A stretch of DNA of 64,000 nt. It comes from Mycolicibacterium sp. lyk4-40-TYG-92. Lineage in GTDB: Bacteria > Actinomycetota > Actinomycetes > Mycobacteriales > Mycobacteriaceae. Below the pieces are notes generated by a model that did no database searches, had not been told where the DNA came from, and saw nothing but the letters and a program-made list of their open reading frames with translations. Every line of letters starts with the position of its first letter. The first letter of the stretch is position 1. Where the stretch lies: NCBI RefSeq assembly GCF_030209435.1, contig NZ_JARVRX010000014.1, positions 186,001 through 250,000 of the forward strand, written 5' to 3'. The position numbers and the translations under genes were made by a program. Of the stretch, positions 17,017-25,331 are shown piece by piece.

Positions 17017-18470
17017 GCGAATTCGGCCAGCCGCGAACGTAATTCGCGTTTGAGGACCTTGCCATAGCTGTTCTTCGGCATCTCGTCGATGTGGATGTAC
17101 CGCTTGGGCCGTTTGAAGCGCGCGATGCGCTCCAAGAGATGGGCGTCCAACGCGTCGGCCGGTGCGGTGCCGACGATGAACGCGACGACGACCTCGCCCC
17201 ACTCGGGATCCGGGGCACCCACGACGGCGGCTTCCGCGACATCGGGATGTGTCAGCAGCACTTCCTCGACCTCGCGCGGATAGATGTTGCTCCCGCCACT
17301 GATCACCACGTCCTTCGAGCGGTCGCGCAGCGTCAGATAACCGCGGTCATCGAACGAACCCATGTCCCCCGTGTACAGCCAGCCGCCCCGCACCGCGTCG
17401 GCGGTGGCGGTGGGGTTGTTCCAATAGCCGGCCATGACAACGTCTCCGCGGCAGACGATTTCGCCGATCTCGCCGGCGTCGGCCCGCGTGCCGTCCTGCC
17501 GCAGCACCGCCACCTCGACACCGGAGCGGGCGTAGCCGACGGAGCCGAGGACCGCGTCGTCACCTGATTCGTGGTCGGCGCGGCGCAGACCGGTGATGGT
17601 CATCGGCGCCTCGCCTTGGCCGTACAGCTGTGCGAACACCGGACCGAACGCGGCCATCGCCTTCTTCAGCCCGTCGAGGTACATCGGCCCGCCGCCGTAG
17701 ATGAGCGCACGCAGATTGCGTGGCCGGGCGCGACCGGTGCCGACCAGGCGCGCCACCATGGTCGGGGCCAGGAACGCACTGCTCCCCGGGTGGTGCTCGC
17801 AGAGGTCGAGGAATTCACCGGGCTCGAACGCGCTCGACTCCGGTACGACCTGGCGTGCGCCGCGCAGTACATACGGTGGGATGTAGAGCCCGGAGCCATG
17901 CGACATGGGCGCGCCGTGCAGGAGGCTGCAGTTCTCGTCGGGATCGTCGAGATCAGCCAGGTGGGCGAGTGTCATCGCCATCAGGTTGCGGTGGGACAGC
18001 ATCGCGCCTTTGGAGCGGCCGGTGGTGCCGCTGGTGTAGAACAGCCAGGCCAGCGCAGCGGGGTCGGTGTCCGGCGGGTCGATGGGCGGTGCGACGAGAC
18101 GCTGCGAATACCCCTCGGCACCAATGACTTCAGCCGGTCGCTCGAGCCGGGCCGCGATGGTGGGTGACGCAAAGATCAGCGACGCGCCGCTGTCATCGAG
18201 GATCTGCGCCATCTCGCGCGCATGCAGCTTGTAGTTGATCGGGACCGCCACGCATTCGGCGGCCCAGATCGCGAACAACAGCTCGACGATCTCGGGCCGG
18301 TTCTCACTGGCGATTGCGATCCGAGAACCCGGCGGGCCGAGCCCGGCCGCCAGGCGTGATGCGCGCTCCCGCAGCGCTTTCCACGTGTGCAGTTGGGTCC
18401 TACCCCGGTACACAGCGCCGCGGTCGCCGAATCGGGTGGCGGCGGTGTCCAGGACGGAGAACATGTTCAC
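17010..18470 (-). CDS. Acyl-CoA synthetase (FadD, AMP-forming)
   Basis: An ANL-family acyl/aryl-CoA ligase of 486 aa from a GTG at 18470 that overlaps the SDR stop (GTGA); an ATG at 18464 is an alternative start. Motifs: FYTSGTTGRSKG, the hinge TGDMGSFDDRGYL, and the C-terminal catalytic Lys in NSYGKVLK. It would convert a carboxylic acid to its CoA thioester in the cytosol. It is the last gene of the operon 23001-17010, which also holds another FadD. Two ligases in one operon suggest that two acids, or successive acid intermediates, are activated. Confidence 0.92.
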   Translation of the reverse strand: MNMFSVLDTAATRFGDRGAVYRGRTQLHTWKALRERASRLAAGLGPPGSRIAIASENRPEIVELLFAIWAAECVAVPINYKLHAREMAQILDDSGASLIFASPTIAARLERPAEVIGAEGYSQRLVAPPIDPPDTDPAALAWLFYTSGTTGRSKGAMLSHRNLMAMTLAHLADLDDPDENCSLLHGAPMSHGSGLYIPPYVLRGARQVVPESSAFEPGEFLDLCEHHPGSSAFLAPTMVARLVGTGRARPRNLRALIYGGGPMYLDGLKKAMAAFGPVFAQLYGQGEAPMTITGLRRADHESGDDAVLGSVGYARSGVEVAVLRQDGTRADAGEIGEIVCRGDVVMAGYWNNPTATADAVRGGWLYTGDMGSFDDRGYLTLRDRSKDVVISGGSNIYPREVEEVLLTHPDVAEAAVVGAPDPEWGEVVVAFIVGTAPADALDAHLLERIARFKRPKRYIHIDEMPKNSYGKVLKRELRSRLAEFAQ

Positions 18471-19234
18471 CGCGGGACCCACTCCGAGTCCAGTGCGTGG
18501 TCCGACAGATACTTGGTTGAACTCCAACCGCCGTCGACGACGATGGTCTGGCCGTTGATGAAGCTGCCTGCCTCCGAGCACAGGAACGCCACGGTGCCGG
18601 CGATGTCCTCGACACGGCCCAGCCGTTGATGCGGCGTCATCTCGACATTGATCTTGCGGAACCGCTCGTCGTCCAACCGGTGCGCGACCATTGGCGTCAC
18701 CGTGACTCCGGGCGCCACTGCGTTGCAGCGGATTCCGAGCGCCCCGTACTGGCACGCGATATGCGTCGTCAACGCCGTCAACCCGCCTTTGGCCGCCGAG
18801 TACGCACCGCCGCGCAAGCCACCGACGACTGCGAACGTCGACGTGACGTTGATGATCGCCGATCCCGGAGTCAAGTGCGGAATGACCTCGCGAGCCAGCC
18901 GGAACGGCGCGCGCAGCATCAGACCCAGGGCGTAATCCAGTGCCTCGTCGTCGGTTTCGTGCAGCGGTTTCGGGCTGCCGACGCCGGCGTTGTTGACCAG
19001 GAAGTCGATCCGGCCCCACCGGCCGAGAGCGGCCTCGACGATGCGGGCCGGCGCGTCGCCCGCGGTGAGGTCGACGGCGAGGGTGGCGATACGGTCGGGG
19101 TCCGCTCGCTCGAGTTCTGCCAGTCGTGCCTCGTCCCGACCCGTCCCGAGGACGGCCATGCCGGCAGCAGCCAGCGTTGCCGCACAACCGAACCCGATTC
19201 CGCTGCTGGCTCCCGTGACTATCGCTACCTGCAT
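18467..19234 (-). CDS. Short-chain dehydrogenase/reductase (SDR)
   Basis: Classical SDR, 255 aa: TGASSGIGFG at the N-terminus, NNAGVG, a Ser in NVTSTFA, YSAAK as the catalytic Tyr-Lys pair, and the C-terminal INGQTIVVDGGWS typical of the FabG-like subgroup. It probably oxidises a hydroxy group, or a 3-hydroxyacyl-CoA, of the substrate. It lies between two FadD genes with start/stop overlaps on both sides, so the three are translated together. Confidence 0.93.
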   Translation of the reverse strand: MQVAIVTGASSGIGFGCAATLAAAGMAVLGTGRDEARLAELERADPDRIATLAVDLTAGDAPARIVEAALGRWGRIDFLVNNAGVGSPKPLHETDDEALDYALGLMLRAPFRLAREVIPHLTPGSAIINVTSTFAVVGGLRGGAYSAAKGGLTALTTHIACQYGALGIRCNAVAPGVTVTPMVAHRLDDERFRKINVEMTPHQRLGRVEDIAGTVAFLCSEAGSFINGQTIVVDGGWSSTKYLSDHALDSEWVPR

Positions 19235-20682
19235 GTCAGCCTCGCTCTGATCTGGTGCTTGAGGACCTTGCCCGCGTCATTCCTTGGGAGCGCATCCCAC
19301 GTCTCGACCTGCTCGGGAATCTTGAATCGGGCGATGCCCTTGTCGGCGAGGAACCTTCGTAGTTCGGCGACCCCGGGTGGTTGCCCGCCGGCCGGGACGA
19401 TGACGGCGCACGCGCGCTCCCCCGTCCGCTCGTCGGGTAATCCGACGATGGCGATCTCGGCGACTCCCGGGTGGTCGAGGAGGACGTCCTCGACTTCCTT
19501 GGGTGCGATGTTCTCCCCGTTGCGCACGATGATGTCTTTCGCCCGACCCGTCACCACCAGACAGTCACCGTCCCACCGGCCGAGGTCGCCTGTCCGGAAA
19601 TAACCCTCGGCGTCGCGGGATTCGTCATGAGTGTGGTGGTAGCCGACAAGCATCTGGGGACCGCGCACCCGGATCTCGCCGTCAACCAAGCAGATGTCGG
19701 CAATCCCGGCGCGACCGTCGGTATCAGCTGCGGCATCCGGATCGTCGAGGGCGCCGACCGTGGTGACCGGAACCTCGGTGGAGCCGTAGACACGGCTGAC
19801 CTTGGCCTGGTCGAAATAGGCGGTGGCCCTGCGGATCAACGGCGGCGGCACCGAGGCACCGCCACAGATGAAGACCTTCAGATCGGGTAGCCGGGTACCG
19901 GCCCGCTCGGCCGCGTCCAGGATCCGCTCCAGGAACGGCGTCGCGCCGGCGATGTGGGTGCAGCGTTCCGCAACCATGAGCGCCACTGCCGCGTCGGCAT
20001 CCCAGCGCTCCATGAGCACGGCGGTGGTGCCGAGCAGCAGCGGGCACTCGAACGCGTAGATGGAGCCACCGACGTGGGCGACCGGCGAGGGGACGAGAAA
20101 CGTGTCGCCCGGCTCGATCAGCCAGTGGTCGCGGAGTTGCCCGATCAGGGCGCCGATCGAGTTATGGCTGTGCAGTACGCCTTTGGTTCGCCCACTGGTG
20201 CCCGAGGTGTAGAGCAGCAGAGCGGGGGCGTCGGGAGCGACGGCCGGGAGCTCCCGTGGCGCTGCGGCTTTCGGCAGTGCGCCGTCGCGCACCACGACGA
20301 TCTCCGGTGGCACAGCCATATCCGTCGTCGCCCGGGCCAGCATGGCGGCGTAGTCGTATCCGCGAAACTCTCCGGGGATGAAGATCATCCGGCTGCCCGC
20401 ATCAGCGAGGATGAAGGCCAGCTCGCGGTCACGCAACGACGGCAGGATCGGGTTCACCACCATCCCGGCACGCAGCGCACCGAGGTAGACGACGGCGGCC
20501 TCCCACCAGTTCGGCAACATGAACGACACCACACTGCCGCGCGGCAAGCGGACCGCGAGATCCGCGGCCAGCGCGCACGCCGCGTCGTACAAAGTGGCGC
20601 CATCGACACGGTGCGCGCCGTCGATCAGGACGGTGCGGCTGTCGCCCGCGAGTTCGTGGAGGGCTTCGACGATTGTCCGCAT
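19225..20682 (-). CDS. Acyl-CoA synthetase (FadD, AMP-forming)
   Basis: ANL-family ligase, 485 aa. Motifs: LYTSGTSGRTKG, the hinge TGDLGRWDGDCLVVTGRAKD, and the catalytic Lys in NDAGKVLK, so it is complete. The ATG at 20682 has GAGG about 6 bp upstream. It ends inside the SDR start (10-bp overlap) and begins 7 bp after the GntR stop. The substrate is not determinable; the context points to cyclic or branched acids rather than plain fatty acids. Confidence 0.92.
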   Translation of the reverse strand: MRTIVEALHELAGDSRTVLIDGAHRVDGATLYDAACALAADLAVRLPRGSVVSFMLPNWWEAAVVYLGALRAGMVVNPILPSLRDRELAFILADAGSRMIFIPGEFRGYDYAAMLARATTDMAVPPEIVVVRDGALPKAAAPRELPAVAPDAPALLLYTSGTSGRTKGVLHSHNSIGALIGQLRDHWLIEPGDTFLVPSPVAHVGGSIYAFECPLLLGTTAVLMERWDADAAVALMVAERCTHIAGATPFLERILDAAERAGTRLPDLKVFICGGASVPPPLIRRATAYFDQAKVSRVYGSTEVPVTTVGALDDPDAAADTDGRAGIADICLVDGEIRVRGPQMLVGYHHTHDESRDAEGYFRTGDLGRWDGDCLVVTGRAKDIIVRNGENIAPKEVEDVLLDHPGVAEIAIVGLPDERTGERACAVIVPAGGQPPGVAELRRFLADKGIARFKIPEQVETWDALPRNDAGKVLKHQIRARLTCR

Positions 20683-20689
20683 CAGCGCC

Positions 20690-21421
20690 TCAGCTCTTGA
20701 CCCGCCGCATCGTCATCGAATGCCGGTACCGCGCAGCGGGGTGGGTGTTGACGGTGACCTGAGCGATGTCGCCGTCCGACGTGCGATAGGTGCGTCGCAT
20801 CTGCAGCGCGGCGGTCCCGGCCTCCACCTTGAGTTCGGAGGCGAGCTCGGGCGAAACGATGACGGCCGAAATCTCCTGGTGCACTTCGGCAATGGTGACG
20901 CCGAAGAGGTCCTCGATGAGCGGGAAGATCGGACCCGAATGCCGGTGCAGCAGCCGGCCGACGGCGGCGAATTCCCGGTTGATGTAGTAGTCGGTACGGC
21001 AGATGGGCGCACCGCTGCCGCTGCGAAAGCCCTCGACCGCCAGCCACTGCGAGCCGAGTGGCAGCCCGGTGCCGGCCTCGACGTCGGCGTCGATGGTCGA
21101 CATGGCAGTGGAAGCGATCTCGAACTGCGCCCCCTCGGCGAAGGCCAACAGATCGTCGATCGACATCACGTCCTGCGCATAGGTGTTCGCCACCGATCTC
21201 GGCACCACCAGCGTTCCGGCGCGCGGTTTCGATTCGACCAGATTGTCGTCGCGCAGGCGTCGCAGTGCCTCCCGAATGGTGTAGCGGGACACCGCGAATC
21301 GCTCACACAGTTCGTGTTCGGTGGGCAGTTGCGAACCGACGGGATAGACCCCGTCGACGATCTCCTTGCGCAGCGTGCGTGCCACCTGCAGGTAGCGGTG
21401 TTCGGTGGTGGGGGCGGTCAC
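20690..21421 (-). CDS. GntR-family (HutC/UTRA) transcriptional regulator
   Basis: A 243-aa regulator with an N-terminal winged helix (QLPTEHELCERFAVSRYTIREALRRL, split here as QLPTEHELCERFAV and SRYTIREALRRL) and a C-terminal UTRA ligand-binding domain. The GTG start overlaps the beta-propeller stop by 4 bp (GTGA), so regulator and propeller are co-expressed. Palindromes TTGTCC-GGACAA and TAGTCC-AGACAA in the divergent promoter at 23002-23139 resemble the GTC..GAC core of HutC-type operators (DasR-like). It probably controls both its own operon and the divergent 23140-36519 operon in response to a small pathway metabolite. Confidence 0.9.
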   Translation of the reverse strand: MTAPTTEHRYLQVARTLRKEIVDGVYPVGSQLPTEHELCERFAVSRYTIREALRRLRDDNLVESKPRAGTLVVPRSVANTYAQDVMSIDDLLAFAEGAQFEIASTAMSTIDADVEAGTGLPLGSQWLAVEGFRSGSGAPICRTDYYINREFAAVGRLLHRHSGPIFPLIEDLFGVTIAEVHQEISAVIVSPELASELKVEAGTAALQMRRTYRTSDGDIAQVTVNTHPAARYRHSMTMRRVKS

Positions 21422-23001
21422 GGGCGGTCCTGACGCAATGCCAGCACGCTGCCGTCGCCGTCGGCCGAGACGTAGAGCGTGCCGTCAGGCGCGACGGCGA
21501 TACCCGCGAACGGACCCTGTGGTCCAGAGAACGGCGGTAGTCCTTTGAGAGGTTTGGGTGTCACCCCGGGTGGTGCGCCGACGGGCAGATCGGTGGCAAT
21601 CGTGGTGCGGGCCTTGGTGCTCAGGTCGAACATGACCACTTCCTTGGCTCCGGCATCGACGATGTAGAGCGAACTGCCGGCAACGGCAATGCCCTGTGGT
21701 CGCCCCAGCCCGTCGACGACGACCTGGACGGCCGACCCCTTCACCTTCACCACGCGGCCGGCCGCCGACTCCGCGACCAGGACGCCGCCGTCGGGAGCGA
21801 TCGCCACCCCGACCGGGTCGACCAGTCCGGCGGCCAGCACCTCCACGGTCCCGGCCGCCACGGCCAGCACCCGACCGGTGCCGAGTTCGGCGACCACCAC
21901 GGCGTCACCGTCGACCGCGATGCCGTACAGCTGGTCGAATCCGTCTGCCAGTACCTCGGTTTCGGCCCGCGCGGGTGCATACCGGCTGATCTGGCCTCCC
22001 GACGTGGTCACCACGAACTGCCCGGCACCGCAGGAGGCCAGGCCCCGAACGAACCCGGGGTAGCCCGGCGAAAAGAGCATGCCGACCGTGTCGAGCGTGC
22101 CATCGGCGCGAGCGGCATAGAAGTACGTGCCATCGGCGACATACAGCCGCCCGTCGTCTCCGACGGCCAGGTCCAGAGGCCAGTTCAGCCCACCCGGCAG
22201 CAGCGCCCGAGTCGAGCCGTCGGCCAGGATTTCGGTGATCTCACCGGTGAAATTCGAGGCGAACAAACGGTTTCCGACGAAGGTCAGATTGTCGAGCCCC
22301 GGAGTCAGCTGCGCCAATACCTGCTGCGCGCCGCTGCGCGGGTCGATGCGCAGGACCTGTCCGGTGGCGACCTGGGTCGACACGAGGAAGCCGTCGGCAT
22401 CGAACTTGACGGCGTCGGGCACCCCGAGACCCGTCGCAACCCGCTGCGGTGCACCGCCATCCGGATCGATCCGCCAAATCTCGTTGGCGCTCAACAGCGG
22501 AAAGTACAGCATCCCGTCCGGACCGACCTCCATCGCGTTCGGTGACGGCAGTTCGTCCAGCAGGATCTGTGCCACTGCCCCGCCCCGATCGAGTTCCAGA
22601 AGCCGGCCGCCGTCACGGCATTCGTTGACGAACAACCGATCTCGATACACGGTGATGCCGTTGGCACTGGGCAAGTCGTCCCTCAGCACACGGGTTTGGC
22701 CGGACGGGTCAAGCACACTGACGCGACCGTCCATCACCTCGGTGACATACAAATTTCCAGCCGAATCGAATGCGACGTCGTCGGGCGCGATGATGTCGCC
22801 ACCCTTGGCCGCCACCGTCTCCAGCGCTCCGGTGACCGGGTCGAGCGCGCTGATCTGACTGCCGGTCACTTGCGCGACGTAGATGCGCCCATCGGAACCG
22901 GTGCGCAATCCGTTCGCACCGAACAGCCGACTCGGCGCAGTCACGCGCTCCAGGCGCCAGCCCTGCGCAACGCTCGGTCGGGTCGCGATGTAGCGGCTCA
23001 T
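21418..23001 (-). CDS. NHL/SMP-30-like beta-propeller protein (possible lactonase)
   Basis: A 527-aa protein made of about ten repeats of the form D-G-x-L/I-Y-V-A/T, as in gluconolactonase/SMP-30 and NHL beta-propellers (for example GSDGRIYVAQ, DSAGNLYVTE, GDDGRLYVAD, APDGTLYVSA). There is no signal peptide from the ATG at 23001. The open frame continues far upstream, but those residues are antisense to the SDR and are not counted. SMP-30 relatives hydrolyse lactones, which would fit a lactone made by the BVMO in the divergent operon; non-enzymatic NHL proteins are the alternative. It is the first gene of the operon down to FadD 17010. Confidence 0.85.
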   Translation of the reverse strand: MSRYIATRPSVAQGWRLERVTAPSRLFGANGLRTGSDGRIYVAQVTGSQISALDPVTGALETVAAKGGDIIAPDDVAFDSAGNLYVTEVMDGRVSVLDPSGQTRVLRDDLPSANGITVYRDRLFVNECRDGGRLLELDRGGAVAQILLDELPSPNAMEVGPDGMLYFPLLSANEIWRIDPDGGAPQRVATGLGVPDAVKFDADGFLVSTQVATGQVLRIDPRSGAQQVLAQLTPGLDNLTFVGNRLFASNFTGEITEILADGSTRALLPGGLNWPLDLAVGDDGRLYVADGTYFYAARADGTLDTVGMLFSPGYPGFVRGLASCGAGQFVVTTSGGQISRYAPARAETEVLADGFDQLYGIAVDGDAVVVAELGTGRVLAVAAGTVEVLAAGLVDPVGVAIAPDGGVLVAESAAGRVVKVKGSAVQVVVDGLGRPQGIAVAGSSLYIVDAGAKEVVMFDLSTKARTTIATDLPVGAPPGVTPKPLKGLPPFSGPQGPFAGIAVAPDGTLYVSADGDGSVLALRQDRP

Positions 23002-23026
23002 GACGGGCGACGGTATCAAGTCACAG

Positions 23027-23038
23027 TAGTCCAGACAA
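23027..23038. promoter_or_regulatory. Putative GntR operator, imperfect copy
   Basis: TAGTCCAGACAA matches the perfect palindrome at 23123-23134 at 10 of 12 positions and is followed by similar AT-rich bases. It lies 26 bp upstream of the beta-propeller start at 23001, mirroring the other copy next to the SDR start at 23140. GntR binding is inferred from the neighbouring HutC-type gene. Confidence 0.55.
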
Positions 23039-23086
23039 TAGGACGAGTTTGCCGCGACGAATCTCTTGACGAGCCGATTCTCCCTG

Positions 23087-23123
23087 CGGAATAGTGTTCT
23101 CCAATATGCAGAACACGCTATGT
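23087..23123. promoter_or_regulatory. Composite GTTCTC/CAGAAC operator in the divergent promoter
   Basis: GTTCTC (23096-23101), 7 bp, CAGAAC (23109-23114) has the same spacing as the ATTCTC-N7-GAGAAT sites at 2967 and 15753. The outer left half-site CGGAAT lies at 23087-23092; the right outer position is weak. An extended dyad, GTGTTCT and AGAACAC, is centred here. It lies between the two GntR-like palindromes in the 138-bp gap between divergent operons, so two regulators may converge on this promoter. Confidence 0.55.
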
Positions 23124-23134
23124 TGTCCGGACAA
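23123..23134. promoter_or_regulatory. Putative GntR operator, perfect palindrome
   Basis: TTGTCCGGACAA is a perfect 12-bp palindrome ending 5 bp before the ATG of the SDR at 23140. A second imperfect copy is at 23027. The GTC-GAC core resembles HutC/DasR-type sites, and a HutC-type GntR gene sits in the divergent operon. Bound regulator would cover the translation start and the promoter's downstream part. Confidence 0.65.
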
Positions 23135-23139
23135 TTAGC

Positions 23140-23991
23140 ATGTCGGCCGCAGAACTCTTGAGGTTGGACGGCCGCGTGGTCGTCGTCTCCGGGGCCGGTG
23201 GCGGTGGTATCGGAACCACCGTGACGCGGATGGCCGCTGAAGCCGGCGCCACGGTGATCGCCGTCAGCCGCTCGCAGAGCAACCTCGACGAGCACGTCGC
23301 GCCGTTGGCGGCTGCCGGTCTCGCCGTCGTCCCGGTCAGGGCCGACGCGTCCACCGACGACGGCATCGCCGAGGTCATCGATCGGGTGCGCCGCGTCGAC
23401 GGCACGTTGCACGGCCTGGTGAACGTTGCCGGTGGTGCCGATCCCACGAGCTGGATGCCGTCGACGCGGGTTTCCCGGGCCGACTGGCGAGAGTTGTTCA
23501 GCCGTAATCTGGAGACCGCGTTCTTCATGAGCCAGGCCGTGGCCAATGAATTGCGCACCACATCCTGCCCCGGCTCCATCGTGTCGGTCTCGTCGGTCAG
23601 TGGCATGAATACCGCGCCGTTCCACATCGCGTACGGCACGGCCAAGGCCGCGATCGTCGCGATGACCCGGACCATGGCGGTCGAACTGGCCGCAGACGGC
23701 ATCCGAGTCAATGCGGTCGCGCCCGGGGTCACCCAGACGGCCGCGTCGGCAACGTATGTCGACGACGATCCGGACCGCGATCACCGGGCCATCGCGTTGG
23801 GTCGCCGCGGCACCCCCGAAGAGCAGGCCGGCGCCATGCTGTTCCTGCTGTCGGACCTGTCGAGCTACATCACCGGGCAGACGCTGCTGGTCGACGGCGG
23901 CCTGAACCTCAAATGGAGCCACCTCGGCGCGGACAACACCTCGCTGTTTCTCAAAGACGAGTCGTTTCGCGCGACGATCAAGGAGATGTGA
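23140..23991 (+). CDS. Short-chain dehydrogenase/reductase (SDR)
   Basis: SDR of 283 aa. The cofactor motif is the expanded SGAGGGGIG; then VNVAGG, the Ser in VSVSSVSG, the catalytic Tyr-Lys in YGTAKAA, and the C-terminal ITGQTLLVDGG. It is the first gene of an 11-gene operon; the stop shares a base with the next ATG (TGATG), so translation is coupled to the Rieske oxygenase. It may dehydrogenate the alcohol made by a hydroxylase or supply the ketone for the BVMO two genes downstream. Confidence 0.93.
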   Translation: MSAAELLRLDGRVVVVSGAGGGGIGTTVTRMAAEAGATVIAVSRSQSNLDEHVAPLAAAGLAVVPVRADASTDDGIAEVIDRVRRVDGTLHGLVNVAGGADPTSWMPSTRVSRADWRELFSRNLETAFFMSQAVANELRTTSCPGSIVSVSSVSGMNTAPFHIAYGTAKAAIVAMTRTMAVELAADGIRVNAVAPGVTQTAASATYVDDDPDRDHRAIALGRRGTPEEQAGAMLFLLSDLSSYITGQTLLVDGGLNLKWSHLGADNTSLFLKDESFRATIKEM

Positions 23992-25331
23992 TGGAGGAAC
24001 TGTCGCAGCCGACGACCATCGGCGTCGAGGCCTACGTCAGCCCCGAATACGCCCGCGCCGAGCGGGATCGGTTGTGGCGCAAGGTATGGCAGCAGGTCGG
24101 ACGCATCGAAGAGCTGCCGGACATCGGCAGCTATCTGACCTACGACATCCTCGACGACTCGATCATCATCGTGCGCACGGGGCCAACGGAATTCGCGGCG
24201 CATCACAATGTCTGCATGCATCGCGGACGCCGGTTGGTCGACACCCCGGACGGCGCGAAGAACGCCTGCGGACGCACCCCCAAGAGCTTCGTGTGCGGAT
24301 TCCACGGCTGGACCTACGGACTCGACGGAGTGTGCACACACATCCGCGAACAGGACGATTGGCAGGGCGCGCTGACGCCGCAGAACACGCACCTGGCTCC
24401 GGTGCGCGTCGATACCTGGGGCGGCTGGCTGTTCATCAACATGGACGCCGACTGTGAACCGTTGGCGGACTACCTTTTTCCGGCCGCGAAGATCCTCGAC
24501 CCGTTCCAGCTGGACAGAATGCGCTACAAATGGCGCAAGTGGCTGCCCTTCGACTGCAACTGGAAAGTCGCGATGGAGGCCTTCAACGAGACCTACCATG
24601 TGTTCACCACCCATCCGGAATTCAACCGGTTCGGCGAGTTCAAGGGCTGGGCCAAAGCGCAGGGCCGGCACAGCAACATCGGCTACGACGCACCCAAGGG
24701 CCTCGACGAGACCAAGTCGAAAATCCGGCTGGGCATCGGCGACCCGCGTATCTCGACCGCCGAAATGCAGGTCTACACAATGGAAGAGACCAACGCGACC
24801 ACCACGCAAACCCTGGTCAACGCCGCCAAGCGCCTGGTCGACGAACTGCCGGCGGACACCCCCGCGGACAAAGTGCTTGAGCACTGGCTGTCCTCGGCGC
24901 GCCGCGACGATGAGGCGCGTGGCGTCATCTGGCCGACCATTCCCGCCGATGTCCTGGGCCAGAGCGGCACGGCATGGCAGCTCTTCCCCAACTTCCAGAT
25001 CGGGCAGGGGCTGACCAGCGCGCTGTGCTACACCGCCCGGCCGGATCCGAGCTACGACCCGAACAGGTGCATCTTCGAGGTCGCGGTGTTCGAGCTGTAC
25101 CCGAAAGGCCGAGAGCCGCAGACGGAATGGGAGTACACGCCGAAGGACAGCCCCAACTGGCTGTCGGTGCTGCCCCAGGACTTCTCGAACATGGCCGCGG
25201 TGCAACAGGGCATGAAGTCCGCCGGCTTCCCGGGCACCAAACCCAATCCGTACCGCGAACGCAGCACCGTGAATCTGCACCACCAACTGTCGAAGTACAT
25301 GGGTACCGGCGAACCACAGGAGTTGCGATGA
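23991..25331 (+). CDS. Rieske non-haem iron oxygenase, alpha subunit
   Basis: A 446-aa ring-hydroxylating-type oxygenase. The N-terminal Rieske 2Fe-2S domain has C75-x-H77 (CMHRG) and C102-x2-H105 (CGFHGW), with an unusually long 24-residue gap between the two halves. The C-terminal catalytic domain shows the iron ligands in NETYHVFTTH (H203, H208); Glu200 stands where many relatives have the bridging Asp. No beta subunit gene is nearby, as in KshA-type homotrimers. A Rieske ferredoxin is encoded at 62096; no reductase was found. The start ATG at 23991 uses AAGGAG inside the SDR gene. Confidence 0.92.
   Translation: MEELSQPTTIGVEAYVSPEYARAERDRLWRKVWQQVGRIEELPDIGSYLTYDILDDSIIIVRTGPTEFAAHHNVCMHRGRRLVDTPDGAKNACGRTPKSFVCGFHGWTYGLDGVCTHIREQDDWQGALTPQNTHLAPVRVDTWGGWLFINMDADCEPLADYLFPAAKILDPFQLDRMRYKWRKWLPFDCNWKVAMEAFNETYHVFTTHPEFNRFGEFKGWAKAQGRHSNIGYDAPKGLDETKSKIRLGIGDPRISTAEMQVYTMEETNATTTQTLVNAAKRLVDELPADTPADKVLEHWLSSARRDDEARGVIWPTIPADVLGQSGTAWQLFPNFQIGQGLTSALCYTARPDPSYDPNRCIFEVAVFELYPKGREPQTEWEYTPKDSPNWLSVLPQDFSNMAAVQQGMKSAGFPGTKPNPYRERSTVNLHHQLSKYMGTGEPQELR

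Noticed and set aside
18471..19187. N-terminal extension of the FadD at 17010 reaching to 19187
   Set aside because: The extra residues overlap the SDR in another frame and have no ligase similarity; the GTGA junction at 18467-18470 gives a natural start.
23002..23922. N-terminal extension of the beta-propeller protein up to 23922
   Set aside because: The extension is antisense to the SDR at 23140 and passes through the operator region; propeller repeats begin only after the ATG at 23001.
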